A stretch of DNA of 64,000 bases from Atherix ibis. Its lineage: Eukaryota > Arthropoda > Insecta > Diptera > Athericidae. The notes under the pieces are model-generated. The model was not told the DNA's origin. It ran no database searches and saw only the letters and a program-made list of their open reading frames with translations. Below are positions 47,973 through 56,981 of this stretch, one piece after another. The stretch covers positions 80,627,868 to 80,691,867 of the forward strand of contig OY282607.1 of assembly GCA_958298945.1 (NCBI GenBank), read 5' to 3'. Both the position numbers and the translations under genes were made by a program. Positions within the stretch are counted from its first letter, which is position 1, and every line of letters starts with the position of its first letter.

Positions 47973-48097
47973 ATAAAGTGTCTTTAAAATAACATATTAT
48001 TTTTTTTAAAAAAAAACCTCAATTTTGGTGTTTGAGTCAACTTGACTCATTTCACGCAAAATAGGTATAAACCCAATATCCGGCAATCTAGTGTTAA

Positions 48098-48960
48098 TAG
48101 GAATTTGTGATATTTCCGATTATAAATATTCTTATTTACCCCAAAAGTAGAGACGCATTGAGTAGTTTTTTCAATATTATAGTGTATCTCAAAAAAATCC
48201 GTGCAATATATATTTTTCTATTTTGCATCTTTCTAAGTGAGATTTTATTAAATAATTATTCATTCTTTTTATCACTATTTAAAATAAATGATGAGACTAT
48301 ATTGCTATAATTGGATATGGTTTTATAGTTGAAATGATTCAATATGGTAGAGAAAACTGTTCATCAAACATGAATATTTTATGAATATTCTGATAAGATT
48401 TAGTTGCATGCCAGACTAAGCAATAATTTAAAGAAGCAAAAAAAAAATATTTTCTTTATAAAATTTTTAATGCAGATATAATTGCACATAATTTTTAACT
48501 GAAACTAAACTTATTTCGAATTTTTACCATACTTTTTGACTATTTTATATCTAAATCTTGTGTTTTTCTTTAATTTTTTTTAAATTAAGTTGCACATATT
48601 TTAATACATTAAAAGATAAGAAAAATGTATTTTTTCTAACTATAAAATATGTTTCATATAAATTTCTATAACGCAGTAATATACATTCACTTTAAATACT
48701 AGCAAGACTCGATTCTCACTAAAAGTATGAGCCAATAACTACTAATAATTGGTAATTTAATATATAAAAAATTGATTTTCAACATTGCGATAATTTATTC
48801 ATCAATTTTATTTAATATACGTATAATAATAAAAATGAAGTGGAAAGATTTACTATCGGCTTCAATTAAAATAATAAGCATAACACAATGTTAATATGTG
48901 TACTATAGTTAAATATGGTATGCTCTGAAATCGAAAACAGCCAGCATAATTTTAGTTATT
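48098..48960. other. Upstream region of the astacin-like gene
   Basis: AT-rich, with no supportable gene; the 67-codon frame at 48107 is a low-complexity hydrophobic translation. A TATATAAAA string at 48967 lies only 24 bp before the chosen start codon, which is closer than a TATA box could act for a transcript containing that ATG. Confidence 0.4.
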
Positions 48961-48990
48961 TAAAGTATATAAAACTGTTCGGTATAAATC

Positions 48991-50209
48991 ATGTGTCTAA
49001 AGATTATTCAATTATTCATAATTTATGTATTTATTGATTGTAAGTAAAGCTGAAGAATTATTTTCGAAAAATTTTCAACTGAAATAAAAATAATAATTGC
49101 AGATATTGTTGGATCAAATGAAAAAATAGATGCTGATGGAGAAATCAAAAGTAAATCTTATATTAATTAATTGATCGAAATGAATTTTTTTTACAAGTAT
49201 TCTTTTAGGTCGATCTTTTCGTGCGTCTAGCCCTACAGATCATGCTATTATAAATGGCATTCTAAATACACCATATGACTGTAATTATATACAATAATAT
49301 TATTCTTTATTACAGAGATAGTATTTTTGAAAGAAAATTTATATAAATTCAGATACCAAGCACAATATAAAACCTGCAGCATGTGTAGATGCAAGTGAAC
49401 TAAATACTAATGCGGAGATTTTAACGCCATGGCCAAATGCCACTCTGCCCGTGGTGATATCGAAAGAATTTAGTACAAATTTAAATTAATGAATTAATAA
49501 CAATAAGAGAATTATCTAATAGTTTTTTCTCAAATTTATTTCTCTTAAGGTATTACTCAACAAAAGCTAATACGCCAATTTATAGAAGATATAAGTCGTT
49601 ATACGTGCATACAATTTGTTAACCGAACCGATGGTAGATGCGATTATGTACTAGTTACGGTAGTTAATTGGATATATTATTTGGCATAAAAAGAAAGAAA
49701 AGTTTTAAAATTACGGATTTATTCTAGAAAAAATATGATATTCCTTGGACATTTATTGGTTATAGTGGATTAAGACAAAGACTAAATATTGTACAATTAA
49801 GGAAAACCGACGTTCTAAGAGGATTCTTAAATGTATTAGGCATAGTTAGTCAACATAATGCATACAATCGTGATGATTATATTCATGTGAAATTTGAAAA
49901 TATCAATATTGCTAATTGGCACAGATTCCAAAAATATCCAGCACCAACTGATTTAGATCAGATTTATGATTTTAAAAGTATAACACATTTTCCGAAAACT
50001 GCATTCTCAAAAAACCAATACGATACTATAACACCAATGGTAAGAAAAGTGCTATGACTAAAATTGATGATCTAAATATAGTAATATATTAAATATTATT
50101 TCTTTAAAAGAATCCAAATAACATTATAACACCAATGAACACACTTAGCCCACATGATATTGGAAAATTGAATCATCTTTATAACTGTAAATTTACTGAT
50201 GACGAATGA
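48991..50209 (+). CDS. Astacin-like (M12A) protein, predicted inactive
   Basis: Seven exons (48991-49039, 49103-49150, 49209-49280, 49353-49472, 49550-49659, 49728-50039, 50111-50209) join in frame to 269 residues without a stop, all with GT..AG junctions. Astacins are secreted zinc metalloproteases. Visible: a hydrophobic N terminus (residues 5-19, LFIIYVFIDYIVG region) that looks like a signal peptide; a short pro-region; the domain start WPNATLPVVIS; SRYTCIQFVNRTDG; IPWTFIGYSG; NRDDYIHV; IYDFKSITHFPKTAFSKN; and the closing HDIGKLNHLYNC. The catalytic motif HExxHxxGxxH is represented by RGFLNVLGIVS (164-174): the three His ligands are Arg, Asn and Ser, and the Glu base is Gly. The Met-turn SxMHY is SITHF, losing Met and Tyr. 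The fold-defining residues around these sites remain, so this is best read as a pseudoprotease rather than random decay. An ITPMN motif occurs twice, on either side of the last intron. The start codon is the first in the frame but is unconfirmed. Confidence 0.8.
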
Positions 50210-50267
50210 TTGACATTTTAGAATAATCAAAAATTTTCTGATTATTAGAAATTTAAAAAAAAAAACC

Positions 50268-50273
50268 AATAAA
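50268..50273 (+). promoter_or_regulatory. Polyadenylation signal of the astacin-like gene
   Basis: AATAAA 59 bp after the stop codon. Confidence 0.5.
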
Positions 50274-50289
50274 AAAATCAAGAAAACAT

Positions 50290-50657
50290 TAATTTTTATA
50301 GGAAAAGAAAACTATATTGCTTTATTAGATATCTTACGAAGTGTTTTATTTGATTTTTAAACATCAATATTATCCCTTTCAAAGTAGGACTATTATTCAT
50401 TGACGAAATTGTTATTTCCACTCTTCATTGCAGTACTGGAAGGCTTCAATTGAATACGCTTTCACCTCCTTTGTTATACTCCTTTGGATGCAATCGACAG
50501 TACCAAGATGGACGTCCTTTCAATTTTTTTTTATCTTGAAGAATAAAAAAAATCACACGTGCTTTGATCGTTTAAAAAGAGGGGGGAGGGGGATTGGGTC
50601 TGACAAAAAAGAGCTCGTTGATGGAGATGGCCGTTTGACATTAGTCGTTGTCATGAT
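50290..50657. other. Unassigned sequence before the rosa element
   Basis: No gene recognised. The 136-codon plus-strand frame (50428-50838) runs through a G-rich stretch, the tandem repeat and the transposon end, so it cannot be a natural gene. The less AT-rich 50430-50650 part may be an older, unrecognised repeat. Confidence 0.3.
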
Positions 50658-50775
50658 GGAGTATCCAATTATTTACTCACTACTCATTAGCCATAATACA
50701 GGGTGGAGTATCCAATTATTTACTCACTACTCATTAGCCATAATACTTTCAACTCACTACTCATTAGCCATACTA
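50658..50775. repeat. Tandem repeat carrying transposon-end sequence
   Basis: A 47-bp unit starting GGAGTATCCAATTATTTACT and ending ATACAGGGT at 50658-50704 is followed by a second unit at 50705-50746 lacking the last bases, and by a third partial unit (ACTCACTACTCATTAGCCATAC) directly before the rosa element at 50776. The repeated TACAGGGTGG is identical to the first bases of that element. Confidence 0.8.
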
Positions 50776-52074
50776 CAGGGTGGTCCATCTAGTGGTTGCA
50801 TTTTGAACCACTATTTATTTGAAGTAATTGAGTGTTAAATGTCATCACGAATTGACAGATTGTTAGTTGAAAGTCAGAATTTTACGAAATGGTAATCCAT
50901 ACGCTTGAAGAAAACTGGGAAATATTGAGAACTTACTTCCAAAATGGCGAGTCTTCAACCCAAACTGTGAGAAATTTAAAAAAAAATGAGCAAAGATCGA
51001 ATGCTATCACGTTAACTTGTGGACAAATTTGTGAAGCGAGTTCGCGAAACTGGTTTGTTGGTTGCCAAAGCAACTCGTTCCCGCTCTAATACTGTGCGTA
51101 CGACCGAGAATATTGCGGCCGTTGCTGTAAATGTCCGTGATCATCCATCAACATCAACTCGTCACTATTGTCAGGAATTGAACATTTCCCGCACTTCTCT
51201 GTTGAGAATTTTGCACAAAGATCTCGGTATGAAAGCTTCAAAAGTTCAAATAGTCCAACAACTAAAGCCGCATGACCATCCGATGCGTTTTCGGTTTGCC
51301 CAATGGACTCAAGATCAATTGGCCGAAGATGAGCATTTTTACAGAAAAATTATCTTTTCGGATGAGGCCCATTTCCACCTCGGTGGGTATGTCAGCAAAC
51401 AAAATTGTCGTATCTGGGGCTCAGAAAATCCAAACGTCACTATGGAAAAGCCGATGCATCCACAACGAGTCACGGTTTGGTGCGGATTTCGGACTGGAGG
51501 CATCATTGGCCCGTTTTTCTTCGAAAACGATGAAGGAGCCTTCGTCACGGTCAATGGTGAGCGCTATCGTGGCATGCTCAACGAATTTTTGTTTTCAAAA
51601 TTTGAAGAGAATGGCATTGACGACATTTGGTTTCAACAGGACGGGGCCACTTGCCACACGGCCAACGTAACAATCCAAGTTTTGGGCACTGCTTTCGAAA
51701 ACTGAATAATCAGCCGAAATTCTGATGTCAATTGGCCGCCTCGGAGCTGTGATTTTAGCCTGTTGGATTATTTTCTGTGAGGAGCCGTTAAGGATAAATG
51801 TTACGCAAGCCATCCAGAGACAATTGAGGCCTTGAAACACGAAATCAAAGTTGCAATTGAAGAGATACAGGTTCAGACAATCGAAAATGTACTCAAAAAT
51901 TGGGTCGAGTGAATGGGGTACTGAGGGGCCAGCTGTGGCAGTCATTTAAATAATGTGTGTTTATTCTTAAATTTCAAGGTTCAATCTTTCTAATAAAACC
52001 GGAAATTTAAAAAAATATACACTATTTTTTTTTTATTTACTTTATAAAATAGAACTTTTAAATGGTTCACCCTG
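50776..52074 (+). mobile_element. Rosa-like DD41D transposon, near full length
   Basis: About 1.3 kb, TA on both sides, with short inverted ends CAGGGTG-(G/A)-CCA. It is the best-preserved member of the family whose relics are scattered through the window. The transposase is described separately. Confidence 0.8.
50889..51912 (+). pseudogene. Rosa-like (DD41D) transposase, recently inactivated
   Basis: The N-terminal part starts at 50889 in one frame and continues from about 51019 in another, which is a single frameshift. The long open stretch to 51705 carries two helix-turn-helix regions (TVRTTENIAAVAVNVRD; STRHYCQELNISRTSLLRIL), then IIFSDEAHFHLGGYV (first Asp), RVTVWCGFRTGGIIGPFFFE and IWFQQDGATCHTA (second Asp). 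A TGA at 51703-51705 interrupts it. Beyond the stop the same frame continues to NWPPRSCDF-LLDYFL, where the last Asp lies 41 residues after the second, the spacing that defines rosa-type DD41D elements, and then to IENVLKNWVE and a stop at 51910. Two more stops or substitutions occur after DYFL. One frameshift and a few stops suggest recent inactivation. Confidence 0.85.
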
Positions 52075-52284
52075 TATGAATCGATGATCTGACCTCATAA
52101 GAGCCTTAACGCGTTCAATCTTTTTATCAGTTGTCGATGTTGAAAGCCTCCCTGAGCAACGGTTATCAACAATAGCTTCTCGGACTTAAAACAATACTTT
52201 ATAACCCATGCAAATAACGGTATAAAGATTTTAATAAATAATGACTTTTTTTTGTTCCGAACTTAAAGTTTTTAATCCAAACTA
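52075..52284. other. Short spacer
   Basis: Contains CGCGTTCAATC-TTT and CTCGGACTTAAAACAATAC strings that may be older transposon sequence. Not assignable. Confidence 0.3.
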
Positions 52285-52685
52285 AATATGGTTTTAATAA
52301 AACGTTGCCACAAATAACTTAATATGACAAATTTTAGCTTTATTGCGTGAAAAGTTGTCAGGACGTGTAATTTCGAGATTAATTTATGTCAGATTGTGCA
52401 ATTCTCTAATATTTAGGCAGGCAATTTTTAAATTTGAGAGCATTTAAAACTCAACATCCGTCAAGTAACGACCAAATTACAACTCGAAATGTGCAAAAAC
52501 TCATCGAAAATTACCTCAAAAGGATCGAGATCTACAATAAATCTTGTGCCATAATTTTGAATAATGTTGTATTTTATTCATAATAACAACATTTAATTAA
52601 TATAATGAAATAAAAATTTTATCAAAATCTGAACTTTAAATGCAATTTATTTAACTTTGCTTTCCAAAGCACAAATTGGATAACC
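52285..52685 (+). mobile_element. Rosa-like relic fragment
   Basis: The 3' half of a relic: GCTTTATTGCGTGAAAAGTTGTCAGGACGTG, then CTCGAAATGTGCAAAAACTCATCGAAAATTACCT, and the terminal string CTTTGCTTTCCAAAGCACAAATTGGATAACC. The same order occurs at 22650-23440. Confidence 0.55.
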
Positions 52686-52689
52686 ATTT

Positions 52690-53640
52690 ATTTATTATTT
52701 ACTTTAGGATTAGTAGTAAAATGTAAAAGCAGTAAAAGATTGCTGCATGCGATTGGCTCTGAGTAACCAGCAGAAATAAATTTATTAATTTTAAAAATTC
52801 TATAAAAATTTGCCTAATTTTTAATCAAGAACTTAGAATTTATTGGAAAAAGGGAATCTTATCATTATCTGTAATATTTGCAATGCAAGGAGAACACAGC
52901 AAAAACTTTCCTATCCTGTGCTTGGTCTTCTTTAATCGAATGTCGCAATCGGTATAGTAAAAAATTAAAGCTTTTTACATTAAAGCTTTTTTATTCGTGC
53001 AGTTTTCTCAACACTTATAATAGATGGACTACTTCCACCGTTCAGCATATGTTCGAAGCTTCGCTTTAAATAAATTTATTAGTTATCTGAGCATAGTTAT
53101 TATAGTTATTGTGCATGGAATCTGTTATAAACATATTAACTGCGATGATTCAAAAACATAATTTTAAAAAAAAAATTTTTGAACATGTACAAATTTTATA
53201 AAAAGTATCAGACGGAATTACTAAAATTTGAGAATTTGTTGAATCAAATTGTGTAAATTTTAACAGAAGGTTTTTTTTCGAAATAATTTTGAAATTCTGC
53301 ATATTCCTTAAATAGTGATCTTTAAAGTGAATTTAATAAACGCAAAGTTTAGCCTTCCATTCAATTATTTGTCTAGAAAATCAAATGTATTTAAACCCGT
53401 CCTAAAAATTTCGGAATGCTATTTTTAGAAAATTAAAAAAAAACCCCACAATTCGTATTCGAAATTGCTTGACAGCATATAAAAGTACATTCTGTCTGGT
53501 TCTACAGTAATAAAAAATTTTATCAGTTATTAGATATTATGCAAAACACAAAACAAATGTGTAGATACAAATAGGCACTGTTTATTCGAAGAATAAATAA
53601 ACAGTTACTGTTAAAGAAAAATGAAAATAATTCAGGTGAT
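52690..53640. other. Gene-free AT-rich sequence
   Basis: No supportable coding region; the 63-codon frame at 52878 has no recognisable feature. Confidence 0.45.
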
Positions 53641-53644
53641 ATTT

Positions 53645-54275
53645 TTGCTGTTTGGTTTTTCATATTATTATTTTTGACAGATCACGCATGACACGTGACG
53701 TGTTTCTAAGTCAATGTGCTCAGTTAGCATTATTATTTCATCATGGAAAGACTTATAATCAAACAATGCTTACAAATTATTGAATATTGGTCTGAAAGCG
53801 TATAAAATACAGCTTAGGCAAGAACTGAAGCCAAAAAACCTGCCAAAGCATCTAATTTTCGGTGAGTGAGCCATCGCACAACTTGAGGAAAAACCGTTTT
53901 TATACCAAAAAAGTACGTTTAACGACGAATCTTATTTCTAGTTAAACTGCCATTGAACCCAGAAAAATGCACCAAACCGGTGAGGTTTATGGGACCGCTC
54001 GACATATTGACAGATGAGCTCGGTGAGCATTTTATCTCACATTTCGGACTGGCGAGTTTACGCCTCTAGACTATTTGTTATAGGGCTACGTGAAGTCACT
54101 CGTCTATGCCTATAAACCAGCGTCACTTGCAGTCTTTGAAGACAATACTGCACGTATTATTAGCGAGATATCACCTGAGATGCTCGAAAAGGTTGTTGAA
54201 AATTGCACCCCTCGCATAGATCACTTATAATATAGTCGTCGCCAACATTTACATGAAATAATCTTTAAAAATGAA
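53645..54275 (+). mobile_element. Decayed mariner/rosa-like transposon
   Basis: Degraded pieces in order: FNDESYF (first Asp block, about 53915), PLDYLL-GYVKSLVYAYKPAS (third Asp region, about 54060-54120), ISPEMLEKVVENCTPRIDH and a final RRQHLHEIIFKN (to 54265). The order and content match the C-terminal half of DD41D-type transposases. It is more closely related to the relic at 57540 than to the element at 50776. Confidence 0.6.
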
Positions 54276-54279
54276 ATGG

Positions 54280-54855
54280 CAAGCATTGATTTATCGATTT
54301 GTATAAAAATTTTATACACTTTTGCAAATTTTTCTGTGTTTTTTTTTTGTTGAAAATTTTAAAATTAAACACTTTTGTTATTATATAATATTATATTTAG
54401 CTATAATAGATACCATGTTATTTCACTTATATGCTGCCAAATTATACTATTAAATATATGATCATAAATAAAAATAATATAGTTTTACATTCGTTTTATT
54501 TTTGAATTAAAAGTCGAGCAGAGCGACGAGTACATTTCATTTACAGGTTTTCCATTCATTCCAAACTTGTATACGAGGTACCGGAGAATTTCTATGCCCA
54601 TATGTATATTGTATTCATAGTATGGAAATTGCCCCTACAATTACCGTGTTAATGATGTCCTTAAATGGAAAAAAAAGATATCTTATTATAAAATATCAGA
54701 AGAGACGATGAAATCCTAAAGCAAGGAGGCATTTAAAGTAGTCCGAACATGTACACAAATGGATAATATGAACCTATTTAAATTACCACACCACAAATAG
54801 AAATAAACGATTTGTATTCTGTTTTATTTATTAAATGGCAGATAACATAAAAATA
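54280..54855. other. Gene-free AT-rich sequence
   Basis: No gene or repeat recognised. Confidence 0.45.
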
Positions 54856-55705
54856 TTGGGTTGGCAAGAAAGTAATTTCTTTGTTTCTTAACAGAGGATT
54901 TAATTGTATTTTTTCACAACCAACTTCATAGTTAAGCCGCATAATCATATGTATTTTGACAGCTGACATAGCAAGGTTTGTTTGTGAAAAAATTCGATTG
55001 ATTCTGCACAACAGTTTTTGGTTGATACCCTTTTAAATATGGAAAGTGAAAAACAGCATTTTCGGCATATTTTACTTTTTTACTATAGAAAAGATAAAAA
55101 TGCTGTTCAAGCAAGAAACAAATTATCCGATGTGTATGGAGAAGATGTGTTAAGTGAGCGCCAGTGACAAAACTGGTTTGCAAAATTTTGATCGGGCAAT
55201 TTTGATCTCGAAGATGCACCACATTCTGGAAGGTCAGTTGAAGCTGATAAACGCATTAATTGATGCAAACCGGCGAATAACAACTCGTGAGATCGCTGAG
55301 AGATTAAATTTATCGAATACGATCGTTCCTCGTCTTACGGAAAAAAATACATATCAGAAGGGTTCCTCATCTTCTACCGGAAAAAAATTGTGCCGTCGAA
55401 TTAACGTTTATGATTTGCTTCTCAAATGCCAAGAAAATGATCCATTTGTGAAGCGTACAATCACTGGGAACGAGAAATGGGTTGTCTATAACAATATTAA
55501 GCGCAAAAGATCCTGGAGTAGAAAAGAAGAACCGGCTCAAAGCACTTCGAAAGCCAATATTCATAAAAAAAAAGGTTATGCTATCTGTTTGGTGGTATTT
55601 CAAGGTAATCGTTTATGTTGACCTTCTACCGAGCAACACAACGATCAATTCTGAAGTATTCTGAATGATTAACTTAAAGAAAAAAGCCTAATAAATAAAC
55701 TATTG
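54856..55705 (+). mobile_element. Mellifera-type mariner, defective
   Basis: The left end TTGGGTTGGCAAGAAAGTAA follows a TA. The transposase starts at 55039 (MESEKQHFRHILLFYYRKDKN) and hits TGA at 55165-55167, where Trp is expected in RQ-QNWFAKF. Later pieces in shifted frames include ALIDANRRITTREIAERLNLSN (helix-turn-helix), INVYDLLLKCQENDPFVKR, TITGNEKWVVYNN and KRKRSWSRKEEPAQSTSKA. In the TGDEKW block the catalytic Asp is Asn. The 3' half with the second and third Asp is deleted, and the expected right end is replaced by the small palindrome at 55706. Confidence 0.85.
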
Positions 55706-55793
55706 GGTTGTTCGGAAAGTAATTTCGTAATGAAACGGGTTGCCAGGAAAAGTAATTTCGTAAAGAAACGAAATTACTTTCATGGCAACCCAA
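55706..55793. mobile_element. Mini-palindrome made of two mariner ends
   Basis: An 88-bp segment starts with a left-type end (TTGGGTTGTTCGGAAAGTAA, preceded by TA) and ends with the inverted type (minus strand TTGGGTTGCCATGAAAGTAA), with GGGTTGCC-GAAAAGTAATTTCGT repeated in the middle. It consists almost only of mariner terminal sequence. Confidence 0.7.
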
Positions 55794-56086
55794 TTTATTT
55801 ATGATCGATTTTTTATTTAAAAAAAAATCTGCAAATTTTCATTTTTTGAATTCGTAAAGACAATTTAAATATTCCATTGACAATAAATCTTTCTTGATTT
55901 GTTGGCCGACGAGTTTTATTATTTACCTACAGTAGATTCCAAAATGACGAAAATCTTGCCGTCACATAAATGCTAAATGAATTGGAAAACGCTATTATTC
56001 TATCTTTAAATACTCGTATTATATTAAAGACGAAAACAAAAAAAAAAACATCTACAAAAATATATGGATGCTTGTAGCATTATAAT
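55794..56086. other. Intergenic AT-rich sequence
   Basis: No recognisable feature. Confidence 0.4.
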
Positions 56087-56310
56087 TTAAGCATAACTAA
56101 TATTATTTGTTTGAATAATTCGACCATCCAATGTTTTCTCAAATATTTTACTAGCTGCGATAAATTTTTTGCGATCTGTTGTATTCTAAATCAAGCAATC
56201 GTGGAAATTCATATTTTTACGTGAATTGTTCTTTGTATTGGTTATACGCTTTTACCTTACTCTCTGTGCTTTTGCAATTTCAGAGCGTAAATCACGAACT
56301 TTTGCACAGA
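56087..56310 (-). CDS. Candidate two-exon gene end, unknown product
   Basis: On the minus strand a short open segment (from about 56310 to 56261) encodes LCAKVRDLRSEIAKAQR and stops exactly at a good donor (AGA|GTAAGG). The next segment, 56185-56087, begins after GATTTAG and encodes a charged 32-residue C terminus starting NTTDRKKFIAASKIF and ending NNISYA-stop. Both junctions are phase 0, so the two pieces join without a frame change. Upstream on the same strand (56510-56320) is a further open run (RLKPKLNGELFFHGLKNIE) broken by stops, which could be another exon or show that the locus is dead. I do not recognise the protein. It could be the 3' end of a small gene, a pseudogene or chance. 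Confidence 0.25.
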
Positions 56311-56510
56311 GCTTGATTTGTCAACTGTTAAAAATTTTCGACTCACAATTTTTTATAGGAATGGTGGATACATGACATGTCCGAAGCAAGCTTTCCAAAG
56401 TATATTAAGAAAACTTTACAGCTTTTGATATAAAAGCTGCTATAGTCTCGATATTTTTCAACCCATGAAAGAATAATTCACCATTCAGCTTAGGTTTGAG
56501 CCTTCGATTT

Positions 56511-56981
56511 ATAAACATTTTAGCACTAACTGCCGACTTTTTTTATCTTATAAATACTTATGATGGTATATGAAGGACGAAAATTTTCAGTTTGCTATAA
56601 AAAAGGAATTTTAATTAAAACGAACAAATAAAAAAAAAACTTACACATAATTAATATCCATTTAATATTTATTATTAATTTTTATAAATACATATAAATA
56701 CTTATAATAAGTATTTTTGGATTATATAAATTTAATTTATTAAAAATTAAAAATAAAATAACTATATTTTAATTAACAATTTATATTTAGAAACTATTTT
56801 AATTACAAATGCCCCATCACCGAATCCCCCATCAGTTTTACAAATGTACAATTATTTTCTTGTATAAATATATGGTATACAAAAAAAATATATATATATA
56901 AACATTTGTTAACTAATATATTATCCCCAAAATCACCAAAAAATTTGGTAAATAATATTAATTATAATATTTATACGATAT
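56511..56981. other. 3' flank of the chitin-binding mucin gene
   Basis: Very AT-rich non-coding sequence with (TA)n and poly(A) runs (56880-56900). A minus-strand AATAAA near 56733 could be the polyadenylation signal of the mucin gene, about 250 bp after its stop. Confidence 0.35.

Larger units (their letters stand above)
44342..48097 (+). mobile_element. piggyBac-type transposon with nested insertions
   Basis: TTAA target sites at 44342-44345 and 48094-48097 are followed by inverted ends CAATAGATTGCGGG (left) and CACTAGATTGCCGG (right, minus strand), as expected for the piggyBac superfamily, which duplicates TTAA. A second inverted pair lies further in (ATACCTATTTTG near 44524 and 48056). 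A palindromic GAGTCAAnTTGACTC motif occurs at 44363, 44543 and 48034. The element contains a decayed transposase (44575-46080), a mariner (46099-46835) and a non-autonomous 8-bp-TSD element (46855-47972), giving a clear order of insertion. Confidence 0.85.

Noticed and set aside
48967..48975. TATATAAAA as the TATA box of the astacin-like gene
   Set aside because: It is only 24 bp before the start codon, so a transcript starting about 30 bp downstream would lack that ATG.
50428..50838. 136-codon plus-strand frame
   Set aside because: It crosses a G-rich stretch, a tandem repeat and a transposon end, and so is a chance frame.
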